DNA of 64,000 bases from Cellulomonas chengniuliangii (GTDB lineage Bacteria > Actinomycetota > Actinomycetes > Actinomycetales > Cellulomonadaceae), in the NCBI RefSeq assembly GCF_024508335.1, contig NZ_CP101988.1, positions 248,001 to 312,000 of the forward strand, given 5' to 3'. The first letter of the stretch is position 1, and every line of letters starts with the position of its first letter. This document shows, in pieces, positions 25,113 to 32,754 of the stretch. The position numbers were made by a program, and so were the translations under genes. The notes below the pieces were generated by a model, which made no database searches, was not told the origin of the DNA, and worked only from the letters and a program-made list of their open reading frames with translations.

Positions 25113-25224
25113 TCGGTGGGATCAATCTACGTCATGTTCGGGGCGGCGCGGTCCACGACCCCGCTCTGAAGGGCGCCGCTGCGCCGTCCGGGGGAGGGGG
25201 TGCCGCAACGTCGTCACCTCTGGG

Positions 25225-25230
25225 TAGGAT
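25225..25230 (+). promoter_or_regulatory. -10 box for a leaderless polycysteine leader
   Basis: TAGGAT is followed by six bases and then the GTG of the leader peptide at 25237. That spacing puts the transcription start on or next to the GTG, making a leaderless message. Confidence 0.6.
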
Positions 25231-25236
25231 CGCCGG

Positions 25237-25263
25237 GTGTCCTTGCGGAAGTGTTGTCGCTGA
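25237..25263 (+). CDS. Leaderless polycysteine leader peptide
   Basis: GTG TCC TTG CGG AAG TGT TGT CGC TGA encodes VSLRKCCR. The adjacent Cys codons just before the stop and the -10 box six bases upstream match the leaderless polycysteine uORFs described in mycobacteria, where cysteine shortage stalls ribosomes and relieves attenuation of a downstream sulfur gene. The next gene starts 76 bases further on and is related to the C-terminal half of an LLM monooxygenase. Confidence 0.7.
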   Translation: MSLRKCCR

Positions 25264-25339
25264 GCTGACGACCTCGCGCGCCTGAGCGGCCTCTCGGCCC
25301 CGGCAGCGCACCCGCACGACGCCCACTGAGGACAAGCTC

Positions 25340-25837
25340 GTGACGACAGCCACGCTCGCCCGCCCCCTGCACGCCACCCCCGCCATGGCTCCGGACGGGC
25401 GTGCGCCCGTGGTGTTCCGCGGCGACACCGGCTCGGACGCCGTCACGCTGCTCGCCGCCGCCCGCGCGGACGTGGTGCGGGTGGGCTTCTCCGCCGACGC
25501 CCCCGATCGGGCCGCGGTGGCCGCCCTCGTCGCCGAGGTCGAGGACGAGGTCGCCGCCGTGGGCCGGAGCCGCGGGGACGTCGCGGTGCTGCTGGACGTC
25601 GAGGTGGTGGTCGTCGCCGACGACGCCGCCGCCCGGGCCAAGTCGGCCCAGCTCGCGTGCCTCGACGCGATGGCGGGCGTCGTGTGGCCGGCCGCGGCCA
25701 CCCGGGTGGTGACGACGGCCGACCAGGTGCACGCGGCGGCGGCGCGGCTCGCGCAGGAGGTCGGCGCGGACGGCGCCTACGTCATCCCGCTGGCGGGCTC
25801 GGCGGGTCTGCTGGCGGCCGTCAGCCGAGCTGGCTGA
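25340..25837 (+). CDS. Stand-alone C-terminal half of an LLM-type flavin monooxygenase
   Basis: This 165-residue protein lacks the N-terminal barrel of luciferase-like monooxygenases. From the segment VVFRGDTGSDAVTLLAAARA through DVAVLLDVEVVVV to GADGAYVIPLAG it is colinear with the C-terminal half of the monooxygenase at 12290-13471 (VVARGDSPYALAVAVTGADV, VHVLLDVETLL, GVDGIVLQPLAH). A GAGGA ribosome site precedes the GTG. A leaderless Cys-codon leader upstream indicates cysteine-responsive expression. It may be a remnant kept as a regulator or partner, or a family of its own. It overlaps the convergent metZ gene by 17 bases. Confidence 0.65.
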   Translation: MTTATLARPLHATPAMAPDGRAPVVFRGDTGSDAVTLLAAARADVVRVGFSADAPDRAAVAALVAEVEDEVAAVGRSRGDVAVLLDVEVVVVADDAAARAKSAQLACLDAMAGVVWPAAATRVVTTADQVHAAAARLAQEVGADGAYVIPLAGSAGLLAAVSRAG

Positions 25838-27122
25838 GGGCCTGCGCCAGGTCGTCGATGAGGTCCAGCGGGTCCTCGAGCCCGATGGACAGCCGCACCG
25901 TGGACTCCGCGATGCCGACCTTGGCGCGGCCTGCGGGGCCGAGCTTGCGGTGCGTGGTCGTGGCGGGGTGCGTGACCAGGGACTTCGCGTCGCCGAGGTT
26001 GTTGGAGATGTCGACGATGCGCAGCGAGTCGAGCACCCCGAAGGTGAGCTTCTTGGCGACGTCGGGCGTGGCGCCCTCCGGCACGGCGAGGTTCAGGGTG
26101 ACGACGGTGCCGCCGCCGGTCTGCTGCTGGAGCGCGAGCGCGTGCTGCGGGTGGGACGGCAGGAACGGGTAGCGGACCTGCGCAATGCCGGGCTGCTGCT
26201 CGAGCCAGGTGGCGACCTGCAGCGCGGAGGCGGCCTGGTGGCGCACCCGCAGCGACATCGTCTCCAGGCCCTTGAGCAGCACCCACGCGTTGAACGGGCT
26301 CAGCGACGGCCCGGTGTTGCGGATCAGGGTCTGCACCGGCCCGTGGATGTACTCGTCCGAGCCGAGGATCGCGCCGCCCAGCACACGGCCCTGCCCGTCG
26401 ATGTGCTTGGTCGCGGAATACACGACGACATCGGCGCCCAGGTCGAGCGGGCGGGAGAACACCGGCGTCGCGAACACGTTGTCCACCACGACGGTGGCCC
26501 CGGCGGCGTGGGCCAGCCGCGTGACGGCGGCGATGTCGACGAGGTCCTGCATGGGGTTGGACGGCGTCTCGAAGAACACCACGTCCGCGGGGGTCGACAG
26601 CGCCTCCTCCCACTGCGACAGCACGTGGCCGTCCACGTAGTCGGTGCGCACGCCCCAGCGGGCGAACAGCTCATCGAAGATCGTCACGGTGTTGCCGAAC
26701 AGGGCGCGCGCGGCCACGATCCGCGATCCGGATCCGACCAGTGCGGCGAGCGAGGTGAACACCGCGGACATGCCGGACGCCGTGGCGTAGGCGGCCTCGG
26801 CGCCGTCGATCAGGCGCAGCCGCTCCTCGAACGTGGAGACGGTGGGGTTGCCGTACCGGGAGTACAGGAACCGGTCGGACTCTCCGGCGAAGGCGGCCTC
26901 GGCGTCGGCGGCGCGCTCGTACACGTACCCCTGGGTGAGGTACAGCGCCTCGGACGTCTCGTTGAACTGCGAGCGCACGAGCCCGCCGCGCACCGCGAGC
27001 GTGTCGGGGCGCAGGGTGTCGCGGGAGACGGTGCGGGCGTCCCAGTCGCCCGGGCCGGGGACGCGCCGGCGGCCGGCGCCCGGTTCGTCGCGCGGCTCGT
27101 CGCCCGGAGCGGAGGCGCTCAT
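25821..27122 (-). CDS. metZ: O-succinylhomoserine sulfhydrylase (MetZ)
   Basis: This 433-residue PLP enzyme of the Cys/Met metabolism family has the Schiff-base lysine in YSATKHIDGQ, the PLP-phosphate region RYGNPTVSTFEERLRLIDGA and the C-terminal VRLSIGLEDPLDLIDDL. Order and neighbours match actinobacterial metZ: in Mycobacterium tuberculosis a rhodanese gene precedes metZ too. It makes homocysteine from O-succinylhomoserine (or the acetyl ester) and sulfide. The ATG overlaps the rhodanese stop (ATGA). The operon starts with a SAM-I riboswitch. Cystathionine gamma-synthase is the main alternative. Confidence 0.88.
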   Translation of the reverse strand: MSASAPGDEPRDEPGAGRRRVPGPGDWDARTVSRDTLRPDTLAVRGGLVRSQFNETSEALYLTQGYVYERAADAEAAFAGESDRFLYSRYGNPTVSTFEERLRLIDGAEAAYATASGMSAVFTSLAALVGSGSRIVAARALFGNTVTIFDELFARWGVRTDYVDGHVLSQWEEALSTPADVVFFETPSNPMQDLVDIAAVTRLAHAAGATVVVDNVFATPVFSRPLDLGADVVVYSATKHIDGQGRVLGGAILGSDEYIHGPVQTLIRNTGPSLSPFNAWVLLKGLETMSLRVRHQAASALQVATWLEQQPGIAQVRYPFLPSHPQHALALQQQTGGGTVVTLNLAVPEGATPDVAKKLTFGVLDSLRIVDISNNLGDAKSLVTHPATTTHRKLGPAGRAKVGIAESTVRLSIGLEDPLDLIDDLAQALSQLG

Positions 27123-27547
27123 GGCTGCCGCCACGGCAGGCCGGCGGCGCGCCAGCCCTCGATGCCGCGGTGCCCGTGCTCGTCGAGCCCGCCCTCGAAG
27201 CCCTCGAGCACGTTGTACGCGGGGCCGTACCCGGCCGCGGTGGCGGCTGTCGCGGCGCCGATGGACCGGGCGCCCGAGCGGCACAGGAACAGCACCGGCC
27301 GGCCGTCGCCGGGGGTCAGCCCGGTGCGGGCCAGCTCGTCCAGGAAGTCGGGGTTGACCTGCCCGCTGGGGTAGCGGGACCACTCGATGAAGGCGACGCC
27401 CTGGCCGAGCGGGCTGACGTCGGGGACGCCCACGAATCGCCACTCGGCGTCGGTGCGCACGTCCACCAGCACGGCGTGCTCGTCGGCGGCTAGCAGGTCC
27501 CACGCCTCGCGAGGGGTCAGGTCTCCGGCGTACTCGTGGGCGCTCAT
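27119..27547 (-). CDS. Rhodanese-like domain protein
   Basis: This 142-residue single rhodanese domain has the active-site Cys loop LFLCRSGARS and the upstream motif LVDVRTDAEW. Rhodaneses carry sulfane sulfur as a persulfide on this Cys. It sits in an operon with metZ, overlapping it by ATGA at the 3' end and overlapping the DUF1737 gene by four bases at its start. It probably supplies or channels sulfide for homocysteine synthesis; this is inference from the conserved neighbourhood. Confidence 0.9.
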   Translation of the reverse strand: MSAHEYAGDLTPREAWDLLAADEHAVLVDVRTDAEWRFVGVPDVSPLGQGVAFIEWSRYPSGQVNPDFLDELARTGLTPGDGRPVLFLCRSGARSIGAATAATAAGYGPAYNVLEGFEGGLDEHGHRGIEGWRAAGLPWRQP

Positions 27548-27777
27548 ACGAGCCTCGTCTCGGGCTGCTGGGGCGTGGGGAGCACAACGGCCTGCGCGAC
27601 GATGACACGCTCGCCGTCGAACGTGGCGGCGGGGGAGCCGTGCAGCACGTACCCCTCGGCCAGCGCCGCGCTCACCCGCTCGCAGAAGGTGCTGTCGTCC
27701 GGCCCGGTGAGCAGCCGGTAGCGGTGGCGTGCGGGCTTGTCACCGGTCGTGCCGGGGACGGTTTCGGGTGTGGTCAT
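27544..27777 (-). CDS. DUF1737 domain protein
   Basis: This 77-residue protein carries the DUF1737 pattern (YRLLTGPDDSTFCERVSAAL, then EGYVLHGSPAATFDG) in its C-terminal part. The function is unknown. It is the first gene of the metZ operon, so the SAM-I riboswitch acts on it directly: GGAGG lies four bases before the ATG and shares two bases with the P1 3' strand (GATGG). The longer in-frame start at 27819 would lie inside the riboswitch and is rejected. Confidence 0.85.
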   Translation of the reverse strand: MTTPETVPGTTGDKPARHRYRLLTGPDDSTFCERVSAALAEGYVLHGSPAATFDGERVIVAQAVVLPTPQQPETRLV

Positions 27778-27784
27778 GTCGCCT

Positions 27785-27881
27785 CCATCGGTCCTGGCGG
27801 TAGCACCCTCGACCGGCACCGGGGGGTGCGCGCGGGTTGCTGCGGCGTCATCGAGCCAGATCTCTCGGCCGCTCTGGATGG
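27785..27881 (-). promoter_or_regulatory. SAM-I (S-box) riboswitch of the metZ operon
   Basis: On the minus strand the leader begins CCATCCAGAG and contains GAGAGATCTGGCTCGATGAC, GCAGCAACCC, a GC-rich P3 region and GGTGCTACCGCCAGG, and ends with GATGG, which pairs with the first CCATC as P1. These are the conserved S-box parts in order. The P1 3' strand runs into the ribosome site (GGAGG) of the DUF1737 gene, so SAM should switch off translation initiation. TACTCT at 27889-27894 (minus strand) is a likely -10 box just upstream. Confidence 0.93.
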
Positions 27882-27988
27882 TCCTGCGAGAGTACGCCGT
27901 AGCCGGGTTTCATTCCAGGTGCCGGACAAGCGGCTCACGATCCGAGACGATCGTCGCGCCTGATGGCACCGGTGCGGGACCGCGTGCT

Positions 27989-27994
27989 TATCTT
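27989..27994 (+). promoter_or_regulatory. -10 box for the SAM-IV leader
   Basis: TATCTT lies eight bases before the first paired strand of the SAM-IV riboswitch, in the right place to start its transcript. No clear -35 box is seen. Confidence 0.5.
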
Positions 27995-28002
27995 GGAGAT
28001 CA

Positions 28003-28082
28003 GGTCATGAGTGCCAGCGCACAGCCCCGGCTTGCTGGCCGGCAACCCTCCTCCGCGGTGGGGTGCCCCGGGTGACGACCAG
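28003..28082 (+). promoter_or_regulatory. SAM-IV riboswitch
   Basis: The leader follows the SAM-IV consensus: GGTCATGAGTGCCAGC, GCCCCGGCTTGCTGGCCGGC, AACCCTCC, GCGGTGGGGTGCCCCGGGTG and the closing GACGACC that pairs with the first GGTC. SAM-IV is a SAM-binding class found mainly in Actinobacteria. It lies 75 bases before a cysteine-desulfurase-like gene. The 3' strand of P1 (ACGACC) could instead pair with the following GGTCGT, which would give a simple switch. Confidence 0.93.
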
Positions 28083-28087
28083 GTCGT

Positions 28088-28111
28088 GCGCTTGTCGTGC
28101 ACGACAAGCGC
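28088..28111 (+). promoter_or_regulatory. 24-bp perfect palindrome, likely riboswitch expression platform
   Basis: A perfect 24-base palindrome (core CTTGTCGTGCACGACAAG) starts six bases after the SAM-IV aptamer. Because the aptamer's closing strand can pair with bases just before it, this hairpin may form in one of two exclusive states. There is no T-tract, so it is not a standard terminator. It could also bind a protein dimer as DNA. Confidence 0.6.
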
Positions 28112-28157
28112 GGGGGTTGGCTCGACAGCTCCCCCCCACAGTTGTCGGAGGAGTGTC

Positions 28158-29567
28158 ATGAAGTCTCTCGCCACCGAGTCCATCTCGTGCCTGGACGAGG
28201 CCGCCTCGACCGAGCACCTGCCGCTGCTCGCGGTCGCGGGGGCCGCCACCCAGGTGCCGCTCGTCGACGGCACCTCCCGCACCTACGCCAACCTCGACTA
28301 CGCCGCGAGCGCCCCCGCGCTGGAGCGCGTCGCCACGCGGGTGGCCGAGGTGCTGCCGCTCTACGCGTCGGTGCACCGCGGGGCCGGGTATCTCTCGCAG
28401 GTGTCCACGGCGCTGTACGAGGCGTCGCGCCAGGCAGTGGCCCGGTTCGTGGGCGCCCGTGAGGACGACGTCACGATCATCACGCGCAACACCACCGACT
28501 CGCTGAACCTCCTGGCCGGGGTGGTGCCCGCGGCGCCGGACGGGACGCCCGGCCGGGTGCTCGTCCTGGACGTGGAGCACCACGCCAACCTGCTGCCCTG
28601 GACGCACGGGCTGGGCCTGGACGCGACGGTGCTGGCCATCGCCGACACCGTCGCCGGCACCCTGGACGCCATCGCCGTCGAGCTCGCCGCCCGCCCGTAC
28701 GCCCTGGTCACGGTGACCGGCGCGTCCAACGTCACGGGCGAGGCGCTGCCGATCGGCGACGTCGTGCGGATCGCCCACGCAGCGGGCGCCCGGGTGGCCG
28801 TGGATGGCGCCCAGCTCATCCCGCACCGCCGGTTCTCCCTGGAGGACAGCGGCGTCGACTACCTGGCGTTCTCGGGCCACAAGGCGTACGCGCCGTTCGG
28901 CGCCGGTGTGCTGGTCGGGCGGCGCGACTGGCTGGACGTCGGCACGCCGTACCTCGCAGGGGGAGGCGCGGTGCGCGACGTCCGGACCGATCGCACGCTC
29001 TGGCAGCCGGCGCCCGCCCGCCATGAGGCCGGGTCGCCCAACGTCATCGGCGCGGTCGCCCTCGCCGAGGCGTGCGACGCGCTCGCGGCCCTGCCCGATG
29101 GCGCCCTCGCCGCCCACGAGGAGGTGCTGCGCGCCCGGCTCGTCGAAGGGCTCGAGACGCTCGACGGCGTTGAGGTCGTGCGGATCTGGCCGGACTCCCA
29201 CGACCCGGTGGGCGTCGTGACGTTCACGGTGGCGGGGCACGACCCCGGGCTTGTCGCCGCGTTCCTGGCGGCCGAGTACGGCATCGGGGTGCGGGACGGG
29301 CGGTTCTGCGCCCACCCGCTGCTCTCGCGCCTAGGCGCCAGCAGCGGGGCCATCCGCGCCTCGGTGGGCGTCGGGACGCCCGGGGAGGCTGTGGACCGGT
29401 TGATCGCTGGGCTGGCGGCCTACCTGAAGGCTGGGCCGCGGGCCCGCTACGAGGTGGTCGACGGGTGCTGGACGGTGGTCGACGACACCCGTCCGCTGCT
29501 GGCCGTGCAGGGCCTGGACTCGCTCACCGCCACGGCCGCGCAGGCCTGCGGTCCCGCGGTCGACTGA
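28158..29567 (+). CDS. Aminotransferase class V / cysteine desulfurase-like PLP enzyme
   Basis: This 469-residue PLP enzyme resembles the SufS/CsdA group of class V aminotransferases: YLSQVSTALYEASRQAVARF, DDVTIITRNTTDSLNLL, VLDVEHHANLLPW, the PLP Lys in AFSGHKAYAPFGAG, and a late Cys in GRFCAHPL. It has an extended N-terminus and a C-terminal tail beyond the usual 400-residue core. It is alone behind a SAM-IV riboswitch, with GGAGGAG before the ATG, so it should be made when SAM is low. It probably mobilises sulfur from cysteine or a related compound rather than serving Fe-S assembly (no suf genes nearby). Confidence 0.82.
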   Translation: MKSLATESISCLDEAASTEHLPLLAVAGAATQVPLVDGTSRTYANLDYAASAPALERVATRVAEVLPLYASVHRGAGYLSQVSTALYEASRQAVARFVGAREDDVTIITRNTTDSLNLLAGVVPAAPDGTPGRVLVLDVEHHANLLPWTHGLGLDATVLAIADTVAGTLDAIAVELAARPYALVTVTGASNVTGEALPIGDVVRIAHAAGARVAVDGAQLIPHRRFSLEDSGVDYLAFSGHKAYAPFGAGVLVGRRDWLDVGTPYLAGGGAVRDVRTDRTLWQPAPARHEAGSPNVIGAVALAEACDALAALPDGALAAHEEVLRARLVEGLETLDGVEVVRIWPDSHDPVGVVTFTVAGHDPGLVAAFLAAEYGIGVRDGRFCAHPLLSRLGASSGAIRASVGVGTPGEAVDRLIAGLAAYLKAGPRARYEVVDGCWTVVDDTRPLLAVQGLDSLTATAAQACGPAVD

Positions 29568-29603
29568 TGTCTGGGGTGGCCGGGGGTCGCGTGACGATCC
29601 CCG

Positions 29604-29909
29604 CTAGAGCATCCCGCCCTTGAGGGTGATCGACGCGATGAGGCCGACGGCGCCTAGCACCAGGCCCCCGATCGCCTGCTTGCGCCCAACCGGCGCGTAC
29701 CCGAACTGGGTCATCTGGCCGGCCCGCTGCAGCCCGAGCCCGGACACGACGATCGCGGCGATCGAGCACAGCAGCACCGGGTTCACCAGGATGCTGACGG
29801 CGCCGAGGATGAGCCCAGCGCGGGCGCGGGGGTTGCGCAGCACCGGTGGGGCGTACAGCGGTGAGGCGGGGGGCTCGGGCTGGCTTGACGCGCCGGCGGA
29901 CTGGGCCAT
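29604..29909 (-). CDS. DUF4190-like small membrane protein
   Basis: This 101-residue protein has a Pro-rich cytoplasmic start and two hydrophobic segments (about residues 31-58 and 78-97) separated by GLGLQRAGQMTQFGYAPVGR, the arrangement of DUF4190 proteins. The function is unknown. It is convergent with the desulfurase-like gene. Confidence 0.75.
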   Translation of the reverse strand: MAQSAGASSQPEPPASPLYAPPVLRNPRARAGLILGAVSILVNPVLLCSIAAIVVSGLGLQRAGQMTQFGYAPVGRKQAIGGLVLGAVGLIASITLKGGML

Positions 29910-30023
29910 GGTGGTGCTCCCTGCGTTGATCTGGAGGGCCGAGAGTACCCGTCGGAACTAGGCGCCTGACCACGTCCGCAGCGCTCTACCGTCGCCCGTG
30001 GGTGAGGGGATAGTGTCCCGGGA

Positions 30024-30425
30024 ATGGGGGACAAAACGGACAATGATGTCGGTGTCCAGGTGGCGCTACGAGTCGTCGACCTGCAGCGGGCGGTGCGGTT
30101 CTACCAGCGCCTCCTGGGCCAGCGGGCGGACGCGGTCTTCGGCCCGTCCGGGCTTGCACTGTTCGTGGTGGATCAGGCGCGCACCCGCCTGCTCCTGGAC
30201 CGGGAGGCGGTGAGCGGCCTCGTCTGCCTGCCTGTCGACGACGTCCGCAGGCGCGTCGAGGAGCTTCGTGCGGAGGGAATCGTCGTCGAGGCGGAGCCCA
30301 CCGTCGTCTGCGAGGTCGCCGATCCGGCCCACGGGAAGGGCGGCGGCCACGAGTGGCGGGCCTTCGTCCGTGACACCGAGGGCAACGCGCTCGGGCTGGT
30401 CAGCGCCGCGGCGGTGGGCGGCTGA
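30024..30425 (+). CDS. VOC family protein (glyoxalase/bleomycin-resistance fold)
   Basis: This 133-residue protein has two beta-alpha-beta-beta-beta units: VALRVVDLQRAVRFYQRLLG at the start and VRDTEGNALGLVS at the end, as in VOC superfamily members. Metal ligands are not obvious, so it may be a binding protein or a dioxygenase-like enzyme. It is a single gene with no operon context. Confidence 0.85.
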   Translation: MGDKTDNDVGVQVALRVVDLQRAVRFYQRLLGQRADAVFGPSGLALFVVDQARTRLLLDREAVSGLVCLPVDDVRRRVEELRAEGIVVEAEPTVVCEVADPAHGKGGGHEWRAFVRDTEGNALGLVSAAAVGG

Positions 30426-30437
30426 CGCGCGGGCCGC

Positions 30438-31088
30438 TCACGCGACGACGATCCGGAGGTGGGCCGCCATCGCCGGCGCCAGGTCGACGAGCTGCTCCTC
30501 GCTGATGGTCGCGCCAGCGAGCCCTTCGATTCCGTGCAGCCCGGACAGGTCCGCGCCGCGCAGGTCCACGCTCGACAGCGTCGAGCGGGTCAGGTCGATG
30601 CGCCCGACGCGGCACGAGTCGAACGCCATCCGCGTGACCTTCGCGCCGCCGAGGTCGAGCTCGCCGATCACGCAGCCGTCGAACCGCACGTCCGTCAGCG
30701 CCGCGTCCCGCAGGTTCACGTAGTCGATCTTCCCGCCGCGCACCAGCACCCGCGTGAACGTCGAGGCGTACGCGGTGACCGCGCCGAGCCGGCAGTCCCG
30801 GAGCTCGACGTCACGCCAGATGGACGTCGCCGCGTCGAGGCTGCCCGCGTGCACGTCGGTCAGCGTGCTCTCCGCGACCTGCCCGTGCCCCAGGTTGGCG
30901 CCGTCCAGCCGGCACCCGGTCCACGCGCAGTCCATGAACCGGGCGTGCCGCAGGTCCTGGCCGGTGAGGTCCAGCCCGTCGAACGCGAGCGCCTCGTAAT
31001 CGCCCTCGTCCTCGAGGCGCCCCTCGAACGGGGCCAGCGCGGGCAGGGACAGGCGGGGTGCGGCGAGGGTCTGGGGACGGCGGCTCAT
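30438..31088 (-). CDS. Pentapeptide repeat protein
   Basis: This 216-residue protein consists mostly of A(D/N)LxX repeats, for example LTGQDLRHARFMDCAWTGCR, LDGANLGHGQVAESTLTDVH, CRLGAVTAYASTFTRVLVRG and VDLRGADLSGL, which fold as a right-handed quadrilateral beta-helix. Some members mimic DNA and protect gyrase (Qnr, MfpA), but most have no known role. It converges with the VOC gene (12 bases apart). Confidence 0.88.
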   Translation of the reverse strand: MSRRPQTLAAPRLSLPALAPFEGRLEDEGDYEALAFDGLDLTGQDLRHARFMDCAWTGCRLDGANLGHGQVAESTLTDVHAGSLDAATSIWRDVELRDCRLGAVTAYASTFTRVLVRGGKIDYVNLRDAALTDVRFDGCVIGELDLGGAKVTRMAFDSCRVGRIDLTRSTLSSVDLRGADLSGLHGIEGLAGATISEEQLVDLAPAMAAHLRIVVA

Positions 31089-31217
31089 CCCCAGAGCCTG
31101 CCACCACGCCGTCCGCGGTCACGGCGCGCTCGCAGCGCCCCATCCGGTTGTGCGCTGGTGTGTCGCGGTGGAACCTGGGCCGTGGTGGGCCCGTACGCGG
31201 TCGTGGGAGGGCGAGTG

Positions 31218-31961
31218 ATGGGACCGGTCGTCTCCTACGTCGTCACCGGCGCCGGCAGCGGCATCGGGCGCGAAATCGCCGCGCGGCTCGCGCGCACCGC
31301 CCACGTGGTGGTCCTCGACCCGGCACGCGGCCCGGCGTGGGACCTCGAGCGGGTGCACGTCGTCGAGGGGGACGCCGGGGACCCCGCCACGGCGCTCGCG
31401 GCGGCGCAGCAGGCCGAGTCCCACGCCCCGCTGACTGGCTGGGTCAACAACGCTGCCGTCTTCCATGACACGACCCTCGCGGGCGCCGGGGCCGCCGACG
31501 TGCTGGGCATGATCACCGCGAACCTGCGCCTGGCGGTGGTGGGCTGCCACGTCGCGGTGAACCACCTGCTGCGCCACCGGCGGCCCGGCGCCATCGTGAA
31601 CGTGTCCTCCCACCAAGCGCAGCGGGCGGTGCGCGGCGCGCTGCCGTACGCGACGGCGAAGGCCGCCCTCGAAGGCCTGACCCGCGCAGTGGCGGTCGAC
31701 CACGGGCCTGACGGGATCCGCGCGAACGCCGTGGCGCTGGGCTCGATCATCACGGCCCGATACGAGCAGTACCGGGCGGCCCACCCGGACGTGGACGCGC
31801 ACATGGCGGCCCTCCACCCGCTGGGCGGGATCGGGCAGCCGGGCGACGTCGCGGACGCCGTCGAGTTCCTGCTGTCCGAGCACGCCCGGCACATCACCGG
31901 CGCCGTGCTGCCGGTGGACGGCGGCCGATCCGTGCTCGGGCTCGACCCTGAGGCGGGCTAG
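31218..31961 (+). CDS. Short-chain dehydrogenase/reductase (SDR)
   Basis: This 247-residue SDR has TGAGSGIGRE at the N-terminus, WVNNAA, VNVSSHQAQ with the catalytic Ser, and YATAK. The C-terminal ITGAVLPVDGGRS is typical. GGGAGGGCGAG precedes the ATG. Its stop overlaps the stop of the convergent LLM gene by four bases. The substrate is unknown. Confidence 0.88.
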   Translation: MGPVVSYVVTGAGSGIGREIAARLARTAHVVVLDPARGPAWDLERVHVVEGDAGDPATALAAAQQAESHAPLTGWVNNAAVFHDTTLAGAGAADVLGMITANLRLAVVGCHVAVNHLLRHRRPGAIVNVSSHQAQRAVRGALPYATAKAALEGLTRAVAVDHGPDGIRANAVALGSIITARYEQYRAAHPDVDAHMAALHPLGGIGQPGDVADAVEFLLSEHARHITGAVLPVDGGRSVLGLDPEAG

Positions 31962-32731
31962 GCGCGGGAGTCGCGCCAGGCCACCCACTGCTCGACGAGC
32001 GACAAGTCGTAGTCCGGTCCGCTGGCCGACACCGTGAACAGGGTCACCCCGGCGTCGACCAGGGCGTCGGCCACCTCGGCCGGGGGTGCGCTGACCGCGA
32101 CCGAGCGCTCGATCTGGCTGGCGTCCCGCCCGACGTCCGCGCCGTGCTGGTCGAGGATCGCGCTCTTGCGCCGCAGCGTCTCCACGTCGCCGAAGCTGTG
32201 CCACACGTCGGCGTGCTCGGCGACGATCCGCAGCGTCTTCCGCTCCCCGCCCCCGCCGATGAGGATCGGGATGTCCCGGGTGGGCAGCGGGTTGGACGCC
32301 GCCCACCGGGCCTTGATCCGCGGCAGCGCCTCCCCGAGCGCCGCGATGCGCGAGCCGGCTGTGCCGAACTCGTACCCGAACTCGTCGTAGTCCCGCTCGA
32401 ACCACCCGGCGCCGATGCCCAGGATCAGGCGGCCGCCGGAGATGTGGTCGACGGTCCGCGCCATGTCGGCCAGCAGGTCGGGGTTCCGGTAGGAGTTGCA
32501 GGTGACCAGCGCGCCGATCTGCACCCGGCTGGTCTGCTCCGCCCACGCCCCGAGCATCGTCCAGCACTCGAAGTGCTTGCCGTCCGGGTCGCCGTACAGC
32601 GGGAAGAAGTGGTCCCAGTTGAAGATGACGTCGACGCCGATGTCCTCGGCGCGGCGGACCGCGTCGCGGATCTGAGGGTAGTCGGCATGCTGCGGCTGGA
32701 GCTGGACTCCGATGCGCACGGGCTTGGTCAT
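31958..32731 (-). CDS. LLM class F420-dependent oxidoreductase
   Basis: This 257-residue protein starts VRIGVQLQPQHADYPQIRDA and has NWDHFFP, TMLGAWAEQTSRVQIGALVT, TVDHISGGRLILGIGAGWFE and ILIGGGGERKTLRIVAEHAD. This is the pattern of short F420-dependent members of the luciferase-like family in Actinobacteria. The reaction is unknown. GAGGA precedes the ATG. It is followed (on its own strand) by no close partner and converges with the SDR gene. Confidence 0.87.
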   Translation of the reverse strand: MTKPVRIGVQLQPQHADYPQIRDAVRRAEDIGVDVIFNWDHFFPLYGDPDGKHFECWTMLGAWAEQTSRVQIGALVTCNSYRNPDLLADMARTVDHISGGRLILGIGAGWFERDYDEFGYEFGTAGSRIAALGEALPRIKARWAASNPLPTRDIPILIGGGGERKTLRIVAEHADVWHSFGDVETLRRKSAILDQHGADVGRDASQIERSVAVSAPPAEVADALVDAGVTLFTVSASGPDYDLSLVEQWVAWRDSRA

Positions 32732-32754
32732 GGGCAGATCCTCGCAGTCGTCGG

